NCBI RefSeq assembly: GCF_014842265.1
Contig: NZ_JACYVI010000003.1
Coordinates: 372,001 to 436,000 of the forward strand
Direction of reading: 5' to 3'
DNA: 64,000 bases
Source: Pseudomonas sp. CFBP 13711
Lineage (GTDB): Bacteria; Pseudomonadota; Gammaproteobacteria; Pseudomonadales; Pseudomonadaceae
Shown here: piece after piece, positions 17,477 through 25,559 of the stretch
Numbering within the stretch: position 1 is the stretch's first letter
Layout of the letters: each line of letters begins with the position of its first letter
Translations under genes and position numbers: made by a program
Notes under the pieces: generated by a model
The model's database searches: none
Seen by the model: the letters and a program-made list of their open reading frames with translations, nothing else
What the model was told of the DNA's origin: nothing

Positions 17477-18766
17477 TCAGGCGCGAGCGGTTTCGCTGCG
17501 AGTGTCTGCGACGGCGCCGGCAGTAGGGCTGGCTTCCAGGCTGCGACCGCGGGTTTCCGGCAGGCACAACGCGGCAATCACGGCGACGCCATAGGCGATC
17601 CCGGCGTCGATGCCGATGGCGGAACCCAGCGACATCGATTCGCTCATGTGGCCCACCAGGAACGGGAAGACCGAGGACAGCACACGGCCGAAGTTGTAGC
17701 AAAAGCCCACCCCTGCCCCGCGCACGTCAGCCGGATACAGCTCGTTGAACAGCGCGCCAAGGCTGGCCGGAATGCCGGCGGCGAAGAAGCCCAGCGGGAA
17801 ACCGAGGAACAGCATTTGTGTGTTCGTCAGCGGCAGGAACACATAGCACTGCACAGTGACGACACAGCACAGGGCGAACAGCACGATGTTCAGTCGGCGG
17901 CCGATGCGGTCGATGAGAAAGCCGCTGGCAATGCAGCCGCACCAGAAGGCCACGATGATGACTGCCAGGTAACCGCCGGAGTTGAGCACCGACAGATTGC
18001 GTTCGGTTTTCAGGAACGTCGGCAGCCAGGTCATCACCGCGTGATAACCGCCGTGGGCGCCGAGGCCGAGCAAGCCGCCGAGCAGCGTCACGCGGATCAG
18101 TTCCGGGCGGAAGATGCCGGCCAGGGATTTGAAGAAGCTCTGCGGGATGGCGTTGTCTTTTTGCAGGCGCTGAAAGCTGTCCGGCTCCTCGACGTTGCGG
18201 CGCACCCAGATGATCAGCAGCGACGGCAGCAGGCCTACCAGAAACATCACCCGCCAGGCCATGTCTTGAGGCACGAACGAATAGATCAAGGTAAACACAC
18301 CGACGGCCAGGCCCCAGCCCACCGCCCACGCGCTCTGCACGGTGCCCATGACCTTGCCACGGTATTTCGGGTTGATAGTTTCGGCCATCAACACCGCGCC
18401 TGCGGCCCACTCGCCACCGATGCCGAAACCCTGCAGCCCCTTGACGATCAGCAGCGAGCTGAAGCCGGTGACGAACGCCGACAGAAAGGTGAAAAACGAG
18501 AACCAGAGGATCATCCACTGCAGCGTGCGCACCCGGCCGTAGCGGTCGGACAGCGTGCCACCGACCCAGCCGCCGAGGGCCGAGGTGATCAGCGTCACGC
18601 CACTGATCAGGCCGGCGTCACCCTTGGTCAACGCGAAGGCGGCGATTAGCGCCGGGATCGCCAGGCCGAACATCTGAACTTCCAGGGCGTCCAGCGACCA
18701 TCCGCCGAAGCAGGCCCAGAACGTTTTGCGCTCCCGAGGAGTGACGTGGCGATACCAGTTGAACAT
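17477..18766 (-). CDS. MFS transporter (SHS/aromatic-acid type)
   Basis: 429 residues from ATG 18766, where AAGGAC is well placed; an open extension upstream lacks a start signal. Twelve-helix major-facilitator permease. TM1 reads GGWSLDALEVQMFGLAIPAL, with an acidic pair typical of proton symporters for organic acids; the signature loop GGTLSDRYGRVRTL lies between TM2 and TM3, and GFGIGGEWAAGAVLMAE is in TM4. It resembles the sialate/lactate SHS group. Co-directional with the upstream GntR and the downstream amidohydrolase, it should import the substrate that enzyme hydrolyses. Confidence 0.9.
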   Translation of the reverse strand: MFNWYRHVTPRERKTFWACFGGWSLDALEVQMFGLAIPALIAAFALTKGDAGLISGVTLITSALGGWVGGTLSDRYGRVRTLQWMILWFSFFTFLSAFVTGFSSLLIVKGLQGFGIGGEWAAGAVLMAETINPKYRGKVMGTVQSAWAVGWGLAVGVFTLIYSFVPQDMAWRVMFLVGLLPSLLIIWVRRNVEEPDSFQRLQKDNAIPQSFFKSLAGIFRPELIRVTLLGGLLGLGAHGGYHAVMTWLPTFLKTERNLSVLNSGGYLAVIIVAFWCGCIASGFLIDRIGRRLNIVLFALCCVVTVQCYVFLPLTNTQMLFLGFPLGFFAAGIPASLGALFNELYPADVRGAGVGFCYNFGRVLSSVFPFLVGHMSESMSLGSAIGIDAGIAYGVAVIAALCLPETRGRSLEASPTAGAVADTRSETARA

Positions 18767-18860
18767 GGTTTTTGTCCTTATAAGTGTGAAGCAGCAGGTG
18801 CTGTAGAGCCCGTTCTGAGTGACGGGCTTGGGTGCAGAATTCGGATTTCTCAGCGGCGCT

Positions 18861-19592
18861 TCAGCGGATGTCGACACTGTAGCGGAAGTGGCTGGCATGG
18901 CCGCGCGAACGGCGCCATTCCAGCGGTTGTCCGGCGTAGTTGCGCGCCAGACGCTCGATCACCACCACCGGGCTGTTGACCGGCACTTGCAGCAAGCGGG
19001 CGTGGGTGTCGTTGATGGCTTCGGCGGTCAGGGTTTCTTCGGCGTAGGCCACGACCTGGCCGCATTGCTCTTCGTAGATCGGATAGAGCAGCGGGCCCTG
19101 GCGGCTGAGGTCGATTTCCAGCAGGGTCTGAAACTGCACCTGAGGCAACCAGATTTCTTCGGCGAGCACGGGCTGAGCGTCGAGCAGACGCAGGCGGATC
19201 AGGCGAATCACCGGCGCGTCCAGCGGCAGACCGAGGGCGTGAGAAACGGCCGAGGGCGCGGTGACGGCTTCGATGGAGAGGATGCGGCTTTCAGGCACCT
19301 GGCGTTCGCCGGAGACGCTTTGAAAGCGGAAGAAGCGGAACAGCGAGGACTGGAACTGCGGCCGGCGAATGAAGGTGCCGCGGCCCTGTTGGCGTTCGAG
19401 AATGTTTTCGTTGACCAGCATGTCGATGGCCTTGCGCACGGTGCCGGTGGACAGGCAGTACTCGCTGGACAGCGCGGCTTCGGTGGGAATAGCTTCGCCC
19501 GGGCGCCAGCGGTTGTTGGCGATCTGTTCGGCGAGTTGGTCTCGCAGGCGTTGGTAGAGCGGCAAGCGGACATCGCTGGAAAGTCGGTTCAT
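18861..19592 (-). CDS. GntR/HutC-type transcriptional regulator with UTRA domain
   Basis: A 243-residue regulator. The N-terminal winged helix (about 10-75: PLYQRLRDQLAEQIANNRWRPGEAIPTEAALSSEY... STGTVRKAIDMLVNENILERQQGRGTFI) is followed by a UTRA ligand-binding domain (about 95-240). It lies first in a co-directional cluster with the MFS transporter and amidohydrolase and probably represses it until substrate is present. A dyad resembling its operator lies 24 nt upstream of its start (19616-19631), consistent with autoregulation. The effector is presumably the transported acid or lactone. Confidence 0.92.
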   Translation of the reverse strand: MNRLSSDVRLPLYQRLRDQLAEQIANNRWRPGEAIPTEAALSSEYCLSTGTVRKAIDMLVNENILERQQGRGTFIRRPQFQSSLFRFFRFQSVSGERQVPESRILSIEAVTAPSAVSHALGLPLDAPVIRLIRLRLLDAQPVLAEEIWLPQVQFQTLLEIDLSRQGPLLYPIYEEQCGQVVAYAEETLTAEAINDTHARLLQVPVNSPVVVIERLARNYAGQPLEWRRSRGHASHFRYSVDIR

Positions 19593-19615
19593 GGAGGCGC
19601 TTCGCTGTTGTAGTT

Positions 19616-19631
19616 ATGTAGTCATCTATAT
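19616..19631. promoter_or_regulatory. candidate operator upstream of the GntR gene
   Basis: AT-g-TAG-tcat-CTA-t-AT: a 5+5 matching inverted repeat (ATnTAG-N4-CTAnAT) in an otherwise GC-rich region, 24 nt before the regulator ATG. Size and position fit a GntR-family operator. Inferred. Confidence 0.45.
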
Positions 19632-19812
19632 GAATCTGTGTCGAGTATTGTCCCGTTACAAATAAGCGTCAAGGGTGGGGATAGGGGTTGGCGGATGAAT
19701 GGCGTTTGGGCGTTTGGGCGTTTGAGGTTTCACGTTTCTCAGGGGAACGCGGAAACGGCAGAGCGTGTGTCTGCCGTCAGGTTGCGGGGAGCGCGGGGGG
19801 GTCAGGTCGGGA

Positions 19813-19896
19813 TCAGGTCGGGGAGATTGTGGCGAGGGCGCCGATCATGAGGGTCAGGGCGAGAAAGCCGAACAGGAAGATGGCGAGCTTGGCCAT
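19813..19896 (-). CDS. 27-residue hydrophobic small protein
   Basis: ATG 19896 with AGGAG 6 nt upstream encodes 27 residues that form a single membrane helix after a Lys (MAKLAIFLFGFLALTLMIG, then ALATISPT), ending at 19813. The good ribosome site and uninterrupted hydrophobic composition support it as a real small membrane protein. No family recognised. It stands alone in the gap between the GntR gene and the GNAT gene. Confidence 0.5.
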   Translation of the reverse strand: MAKLAIFLFGFLALTLMIGALATISPT

Positions 19897-20068
19897 GGGG
19901 TTCTCCTACGCAAGTATGAAGTACTAGGGGTTTCGAGCCGGGTGATGGGGACCGGTCGGGCTCGATCGGTCTGCCGGGAGTGAAGTGATCTTGGGGGTTG
20001 CGGCTGTTTCAGTACAGATTCAGGTAAGGCTTATAAATACGGATCAGATGGGTGGTGTCAGATGGCTA

Positions 20069-20308
20069 GATCAAGAGCATCTGCCTAACGGCAGATCGTT
20101 TCGCCTTCGGCGAGTTACTTGATAAAGCCCCAAGTAACCAAGGGCTTGTGCTCCTGGTTGGGCCCTTCCTTCGTCAGGGTTCCCTCACTCCGACGACGCT
20201 CCGTGGGCGCGCGCCGAACGGACATCCATGTCCTGACGGCGCTCTCGCGGCATCCATGCCGCTCGGCCCACTCCGCGTCGTCTGCGTTCGGCCTGCACCC
20301 AAGTCGCG
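20069..20308 (+). repeat. 240-bp structured repeat element, copy 1
   Basis: The same 240 bp recur at 50290-50529 in the opposite orientation. It contains at least four hairpins: ATCTGCC-TAAC-GGCAGAT (20079-20096), TCGCC-TTC-GGCGA (about 20100), GGACAT-CC-ATGTCC (20220-20233) and GCGGCAT-CC-ATGCCGC (20247-20262). Three of these differ from copy 2 by paired changes that keep the stem. A weak ORF of about 70 codons beginning MIKPQVTKGLCSWLGPSFVR at 20119 is shared by both copies but looks like a by-product of the repeat. Confidence 0.85.
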
Positions 20309-20349
20309 TTCTGCGGTGCTTGAGCTTTTTGCGTACGAAGATCAAAAGC

Positions 20350-20425
20350 TTCCCGGCTGAAGCCGGTCCTACTAAACACCGCGTGCTGTTAGTGGGACCG
20401 GCTTCAGCCGGGAAGAGGCCGGCAT
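20350..20425. repeat. REP family B pair
   Basis: CTTCCCGGCTGAAGCCGGTCCTAC followed about 20 bp later by its inverse GTGGGACCGGCTTCAGCCGGGAAG. It lies between the 240-bp element and another repeat at 20443. Confidence 0.85.
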
Positions 20426-20442
20426 GAGCGTCACAAGATGTC

Positions 20443-20500
20443 CGATCGTTCCCAGGCTCCGCGTGGGAATGCATCCCATGACGCTCCGCGTCACCTTGCG
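20443..20500 (+). repeat. short hairpin repeat (TTCCCA...GACGC type), copy 1
   Basis: A block with arms TTCCCA/TGGGAA and GACGC/GCGTC. A diverged copy lies at 56353-56408 on the other strand. I recall similar blocks being common in Pseudomonas genomes and giving rise to short DUF1534-like translations (DAERHGMHSHAE); that link is from memory. Confidence 0.6.
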
Positions 20501-20566
20501 GCTGACATGACACCCCACCAATCGCGCTGCTACGCTCCCTGCCCTCTCTCCACTTAGGCGCCAACC

Positions 20567-21001
20567 ATGCCCACCATCCGCCCCATGACCCTGGACGATT
20601 ACGACGCCATCACCCAACTCATGCGCGACACGCCGGGTATTTCCTTGCGTGACGCGGACTCCCGCGAGTCCACCGAGCGGTATCTGCTGCGCAACCCCGG
20701 ACTGAGTTTTGTGGCGGAGGACGGTTCACTCATCTGCGGGTGTGTGATGTCGGGCCATGATGGCCGGCGCGGGTATCTGCAGCATTTGCTGGTGCTGCCT
20801 GAGTATCGGCGGCAGGGAACCGGAAAGGCGTTGGTGGAGCGGTGTCTGGTCAGTCTGGAGGCGGAAGGCATTCACAAATGCCATATCGACGTGCTCAAGA
20901 CCAACCCGGCCGCAGCGACCTATTGGGCGAACCAGGGCTGGCAATTACGGGTTGATATCCACCGTTTTTCCTTCACCCGTCCGGGCAATGAAAACGCCTG
21001 A
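20567..21001 (+). CDS. GNAT family N-acetyltransferase
   Basis: A 144-residue acetyltransferase. The central strand YLQHLLVLPEYRRQGTGKALVERCL contains the acetyl-CoA loop RRQGTG, and KCHIDVLKTNPAAATYWANQGWQ forms the C-terminal part (N-x-x-A-x-x-x-W-x-x-x-G-W). RimI/YpeA-like in appearance; the natural substrate is unknown. Begins IRPMTLDDYDAI, the usual first strand. Its 3' end faces the DMT transporter gene on the other strand with a gap of 18 nt. No regulator adjacent. Confidence 0.88.
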   Translation: MPTIRPMTLDDYDAITQLMRDTPGISLRDADSRESTERYLLRNPGLSFVAEDGSLICGCVMSGHDGRRGYLQHLLVLPEYRRQGTGKALVERCLVSLEAEGIHKCHIDVLKTNPAAATYWANQGWQLRVDIHRFSFTRPGNENA

Positions 21002-21019
21002 CACTCAGATAGGCCCTGA

Positions 21020-21907
21020 TCAGACCTGACTGACAGGCGCCACGGGTTGGCGTCTGGCGTAAACCATCAGGCCGCTGAGGAGGATAAGTCCGATGCCAAA
21101 CAGCGAGGCGGTGGCCGGGAAGTTGCCGAACAGCAGAACCCCGTAAGCCACCGCGAAGATGATTTGCAGGTAACCCAACGGTGCGAGCACGGAGGAGGAC
21201 GCGTAACGATAGGACTTGGCCATCAAAAAATGCGCGCACAGCCCCAGACCGCCCAGCACCAGCAGCAACCCCATCTGCAACCAGTCAGGTTCGGCCCAGT
21301 AAAACGGCACGATGGCGCTGAGGATCAGGGTGCAGAACACGCCAACGTAGAAGCTGCACACCGACGGGCTGTCGGTCTCCCCCGCCAGTTGCGTGAGCAA
21401 TTGGTACAGCGCGAAGAACAGCGCGGTCGCGAGGGGAAACAGCATCCACAGCGAGAAGGCGTCGCTCGCCGGGTTGATGATCACCAGCACGCCGATGAAG
21501 CCCAGCACCACCGACAGCCACTGCCAGCGATCCGCCTTGATGCCGAAGATCAGCGGCGACAGGATCGTTACAAAAGCAGGGGCCAGGAAGACCAGCGCCG
21601 TGGATTCGGCGATGGGGACGTGGGTCAGGCCGAACAGGAAAGACAGGCTGTCGGCGAGCAGGACCACCGCGCGCAGCAGATGCAGCCAGGGCCGCCGGGT
21701 GTGGAAGACGTTTGCGCCGCCGTTGCGCAGCAGCACGGTGGTCACCAGCGTCGAGTGAACCAGGTAGCGGGCCCACGCGACGAAGATCACCGGCAGGGAA
21801 TAGATCAGCGTCTTGGAAATCGCGTCATGACTGGCGAACGTCAGCGCCACGCCTGCCATCAACCACATGCCGATGACTTGCCGGTGCGCGCCGTGATGGG
21901 GGGTCAT
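21020..21907 (-). CDS. DMT superfamily (EamA) transporter
   Basis: 295 residues from ATG 21907; the open frame above it shows no start signal. About ten transmembrane helices in two EamA repeats. The first repeat contains the segment ARYLVHSTLVTTVLL and FGLTHVPIAESTALVFLAPAFVTILSPLIF; the second contains ASSSVLAPLGYLQIIFAVAYGVLLFG, each with the diagnostic proline after a helix start. It is probably a metabolite exporter; drug/metabolite transporters of this size export amino acids or similar compounds, and the specific one is unknown. Monocistronic. Confidence 0.88.
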   Translation of the reverse strand: MTPHHGAHRQVIGMWLMAGVALTFASHDAISKTLIYSLPVIFVAWARYLVHSTLVTTVLLRNGGANVFHTRRPWLHLLRAVVLLADSLSFLFGLTHVPIAESTALVFLAPAFVTILSPLIFGIKADRWQWLSVVLGFIGVLVIINPASDAFSLWMLFPLATALFFALYQLLTQLAGETDSPSVCSFYVGVFCTLILSAIVPFYWAEPDWLQMGLLLVLGGLGLCAHFLMAKSYRYASSSVLAPLGYLQIIFAVAYGVLLFGNFPATASLFGIGLILLSGLMVYARRQPVAPVSQV

Positions 21908-22016
21908 TGCAAAACCTGCCACAGAAAATGATGCGCAGGAGTTAACCACAGAACTCGGCCCAGGCGCCCGCGCAGCTTGCCCAAGCGGCGCCGGCACTTT
22001 ATCGCGGGCAATAAAA

Positions 22017-22034
22017 AACCCGCCTGAGCGGGTT
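22017..22034 (-). terminator. orphan intrinsic terminator
   Basis: On the minus strand the 7-bp stem AACCCGC/GCGGGTT with a 4-nt loop is followed by TTTTTT, a strong terminator. No protein gene ends before it on that strand: the gap 21908-22447 lies between two divergent genes. It therefore either closes a short non-coding RNA or insulates the DMT gene. On the plus strand it is also followed by CTTTTC, so it is partly bidirectional. Confidence 0.75.
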
Positions 22035-22447
22035 CTTTTCTATCAACACCATTCCAACATCCTGTCAGTAGCCGTCCCGGCAAAAGGTGGATCATCCATG
22101 ACCTGCGAAGCACATCCAGCGCCTCGGTTGATGGATCCAAGGTTGCGCTAGTGGCGCTTCGCTGTACAGGGCGACATTGCTCCACAGCGTGTAAGCCTTT
22201 CGCTATACCGCGTGGGCGGCGGCCTCTGACGCTCCGCATTAAGAGCACCTGCGCAAGCCTCGCGACAAAGGCATGGCGGAGGCATAATGTGCGCCACACG
22301 AATACGCCCGCCGAACTGAGCCGCGTTGCCCACCCACGTCTCAGTCGGTTTCAAACCAGCCCGGCCCTGCCGCGCAACGGGAAGCGATATGCCCATTCTT
22401 GTTCAGACATCCTGCCCTCTACTCCCCGGCTCACGGTCGTCGCAGTC

Positions 22448-24160
22448 ATGATCGAAGTCACCGAAGTCTCCATCGCGCAGTTGCGCGCAGCCCTTGAAGC
22501 GGGCCAGACCACCGCCGTCGAACTGGTCCAGGCGTACCTCGCCAGAATCGACGCCTATGACGGCACCGACACCGCCACCGCGCTCAACGCCGTGGTCGTG
22601 CGCAATCCCCAGGCCCTCGACGAAGCGCAAGCTTCCGATGACCGTCGCGCGCGAGGCGAAACCCTCGGCCCCCTCGACGGCATTCCCTACACCGCCAAAG
22701 ACAGCTATCTGGTCAAAGGCCTCACGGCCGCATCGGGCAGCCCGGCGTTTGCCGAACTGGTCGCTCACCGTGATGCGTTCACCATCGAGCGGTTGCGTGG
22801 GGCCGGCGCGATCTGTCTGGGCAAGACCAACATGCCGCCGATGGCCAATGGCGGCATGCAGCGCGGCGTCTATGGCCGCGCTGAAAGCCCTTATAACGAG
22901 GATTTCCTGACGGCGCCGTTTGCGTCCGGGTCATCCAACGGCGCCGGCACTGCAACGGCCGCGAGTTTCGCGGCATTCGGGCTGGCCGAAGAAACCTGGT
23001 CGAGCGGCCGCGGCCCTGCCTCGAACAACGGCCTGTGCGCCTACACGCCGTCACGCGGGGTGATTTCGGTGCGCGGCAACTGGCCGCTGACGCCGACCAT
23101 GGACGTGGTCGTGCCCTTCGCCCGAACCATGGCCGACCTGCTCGAAGTGCTGGACGTGGTGGTCGCCGAAGACCCCGACACCCGCGGCGACCTGTGGCGC
23201 TTGCAGCCGTGGGTGCCGATTCCCTCGGTCGACTCGGTGCGCCCGGCGTCCTACGCCGACCTCGCCGCCAGCCCGCAGACTCTGGCCGGCAAACGCTTCG
23301 GTGTGCCGCGCATGTACATCAACGCCGACCCTGAAGCCGGTACCTGCGAAGCACCCGGCATTGGCGGCCCCACCGGCCAGCGCATCATCACCCGCGCCTC
23401 GGTGATCGACCTGTGGGAACAGGCGCGCCAGGCACTCGAAGCCCAGGGCGCCGAAGTCATCGAAGTGGATTTCCCGCTGGTCTCCAACTGCGAGGGCGAT
23501 CGTCCCGGCGCGCCGACGGTGTACAACCGCGGTATCGTTTCCAAGGAATTTTTGCACCACGAATTGTGGGACCTCACCGCCTGGGCGTTCGATGACTTTC
23601 TACAAGCCAACGGCGACCCGAAACTGAACCCCCTGGCCGACGTCAACGGACCGCTGATTTTCCCCCACGACCCCGGCACTCTGCCCAACCGCGAGGGCGA
23701 TCTCGCTGCCGGCATGGACGAGTACGTGAAGATGGCCCAACGCGGCATCACGCCGTGGGACCAGATCGACACCTTGCCGGACGGCCTGCGCGGGCTGGAA
23801 CATACCCGCCGCATTGACCTCGAAGACTGGATGCAGCGGCTCGGGCTGGACGCGGTGCTGTTCCCGACCGTGGCCGACGTGGCCCCGGCGAATGCTGACG
23901 TCAACCCGGCCTCGGCGGACATCGCCTGGAGCAACGGCGTCTGGGTCGCCAACGGCAACCTCGCGATCCGCCACCTCGGCGTGCCCACCGTCACGGTGCC
24001 GATGGGCGTGATGGCCGACATTGGCATGCCCGTGGGCCTGACCTTCGCCGGCCGCGCTTACGACGATTCCGCCCTGCTGCGCTTCGCTTCGGCGTTCGAA
24101 TCCATCGGCAGCAAGCGCCAGATTCCGCCGCGCACGCCGCCGTTGTCTTCTGCTCGATAA
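22448..24160 (+). CDS. amidase-signature family hydrolase
   Basis: 570 residues from ATG 22448; the frame is open for about 100 codons upstream but that part is not family-like. Amidase-signature Ser-Ser-Lys enzyme: Lys in GIPYTAKDSYLVKG (about residue 85), GKTNMPPM, then the serine-rich stretch FASGSSNGAG...TWSSGRGPASNNGLCAYTPSRG giving the cis-Ser and nucleophile Ser. Hydrolyses a C-N amide bond; substrate unknown. The ribosome site is weak. It is followed 72 nt later by the YghU gene, so they may be co-transcribed. Confidence 0.87.
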   Translation: MIEVTEVSIAQLRAALEAGQTTAVELVQAYLARIDAYDGTDTATALNAVVVRNPQALDEAQASDDRRARGETLGPLDGIPYTAKDSYLVKGLTAASGSPAFAELVAHRDAFTIERLRGAGAICLGKTNMPPMANGGMQRGVYGRAESPYNEDFLTAPFASGSSNGAGTATAASFAAFGLAEETWSSGRGPASNNGLCAYTPSRGVISVRGNWPLTPTMDVVVPFARTMADLLEVLDVVVAEDPDTRGDLWRLQPWVPIPSVDSVRPASYADLAASPQTLAGKRFGVPRMYINADPEAGTCEAPGIGGPTGQRIITRASVIDLWEQARQALEAQGAEVIEVDFPLVSNCEGDRPGAPTVYNRGIVSKEFLHHELWDLTAWAFDDFLQANGDPKLNPLADVNGPLIFPHDPGTLPNREGDLAAGMDEYVKMAQRGITPWDQIDTLPDGLRGLEHTRRIDLEDWMQRLGLDAVLFPTVADVAPANADVNPASADIAWSNGVWVANGNLAIRHLGVPTVTVPMGVMADIGMPVGLTFAGRAYDDSALLRFASAFESIGSKRQIPPRTPPLSSAR

Positions 24161-24232
24161 ACAGTGTTAAAGGGTCGGGGCCAGCGCGCCTCGATCCTTC
24201 CCGCTAAAACTGACCCTCAGGAGAAGTGTTCA

Positions 24233-25072
24233 ATGAGCAAGGCACCTTATGTCCCGCCTACCGTGTGGAAACACGAAGCGCCCTCCGGCGGCCAGTTCGC
24301 CAGCATCAACCGCCCGACGGCCGGGCCGACCCATGAAAAGGCCCTGCCGGTCGGCAAACACCCGCTGCAGCTGTATTCACTGGCCACGCCCAACGGCGTC
24401 AAGGTGACGATTCTGCTTGAGGAGCTGCTTGCCCTCGGCCACAGCGGCGCCGAGTACGACGCCTGGCTGATCCGTATCAACGAGGGTGATCAGTTCGGCA
24501 GCGGCTTCGTCGAAATCAACCCCAATTCGAAAATCCCCGCACTGCTGGATCGCAGCATCGAACCCAACCTTCGCGTGTTCGAGTCCGGTTCGATCCTGCT
24601 GTATCTGGCGGAGAAGTTTGGCGAGTTGCTGCCCAAGGATCTGGCGGGCCGCACCGAAACCCTGAACTGGCTGTTCTGGCAGATGGGCGCTGCGCCGTAT
24701 CTGGGTGGGGGCTTCGGGCACTTTTATGTGTACGCGCCGGAGAAGTTTGAGTACGCGATCGACCGCTTCACCATGGAAGCCAAGCGTCAGTTGGACGTGT
24801 TGAATCGGCGCCTCAGCGAAAGCGCTTATCTGGCCGGCGACAGCTACACCATCGCCGACATCGCCGTGTGGTCGTGGTACGGGCAAGTGGTGCGCAACAC
24901 CGTATACGGCGCCGCTGAATTCCTCGCCGCCCACGAATACACCCACGTGCAGCGCTGGGCCGAAACCATTGCGCAACGGCCGGCAGTGATCCGCGGCATG
25001 CGCGTCAACCGGATCTGGGGCGATGAAGCCACTCAAGTGCCGGAACGGCATGATGCGTCGGATCTGGATTGA
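24233..25072 (+). CDS. yghU: glutathione transferase/disulfide oxidoreductase YghU
   Basis: 279 residues from ATG 24233 (AGGAG upstream). Nu-class GST-like enzyme with thiol-disulfide and peroxide reductase activity in its E. coli homologue, which binds two glutathiones. Seen: an N-terminal tail (TVWKHEAPSGGQFASINRPTAGPTHEKALPVGKHPLQLYSLATPNGVKVTILLEEL) matching YghU, with the thioredoxin-like start LYSLATPNG, the strand-loop INPNSKIPAL with cis-Pro, and ESGSILLYLAEKFG for glutathione contact. The C-terminal helical domain includes YTIADIAVWSWY. Cytosolic. Probably expressed with the amidase upstream. Confidence 0.93.
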   Translation: MSKAPYVPPTVWKHEAPSGGQFASINRPTAGPTHEKALPVGKHPLQLYSLATPNGVKVTILLEELLALGHSGAEYDAWLIRINEGDQFGSGFVEINPNSKIPALLDRSIEPNLRVFESGSILLYLAEKFGELLPKDLAGRTETLNWLFWQMGAAPYLGGGFGHFYVYAPEKFEYAIDRFTMEAKRQLDVLNRRLSESAYLAGDSYTIADIAVWSWYGQVVRNTVYGAAEFLAAHEYTHVQRWAETIAQRPAVIRGMRVNRIWGDEATQVPERHDASDLD

Positions 25073-25131
25073 GGCAATTCCCGGCGGTCAGTGAGGATTT
25101 CTCCACTCTCACTGACACAACACGGATCCCT

Positions 25132-25555
25132 GTAGGACCGGCTTCAGCCGGGAAAGCGTCGGTCGTCACACCGCAAAATTGTTGGTGCTCACACCGGCCT
25201 CTTCCCAGCTAAAGCCAGTCCCACGAGAACACCGCATCCATCCAGTTGCACCGCGTGGTCTAAATGTAGGACCGGCTTCAGCCGGGAAGGCGTCGGTCGT
25301 CACACCGCAAAATTGTTGGTGTTCACACCGGCCTCTTCCCGGCTAAAGCCGGTCCCACGAGAACACCGCATCCATCCAGCTGCACCGCGTGTTCTAAATG
25401 TGGGACCGGCTTCAGCCGGGAAGACGTCGAGGGTCATACCGCAAATTGATGGTGCTCACACCGGCCTCTTCCCGGCTAAAGCCAGTCCCACTGAAAGCAT
25501 GCATTCCTCCAGTGGCACCCCATGCGCCAGACGTAGGGCCGGCGCAAGCCGAGAC
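25132..25555. repeat. REP family B tandem array, 134-bp period
   Basis: Units begin at 25132, 25266 and 25400, exactly 134 bp apart. Each holds GTAGGACCGGCTTCAGCCGGGAA and, about 60 bp later, its inverse. The units are nearly identical, so amplification is recent. The array fills the gap between yghU and the aldo/keto reductase. Confidence 0.92.
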
Positions 25556-25559
25556 AGCT

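Noticed and set aside
20119..20427. A 100-codon frame starting MIKPQVTKG as a protein gene
   Set aside because: The frame lies inside the repeated element and runs on into REP DNA; the stems covary but the frame is not protected, so a structural role is more likely than coding.
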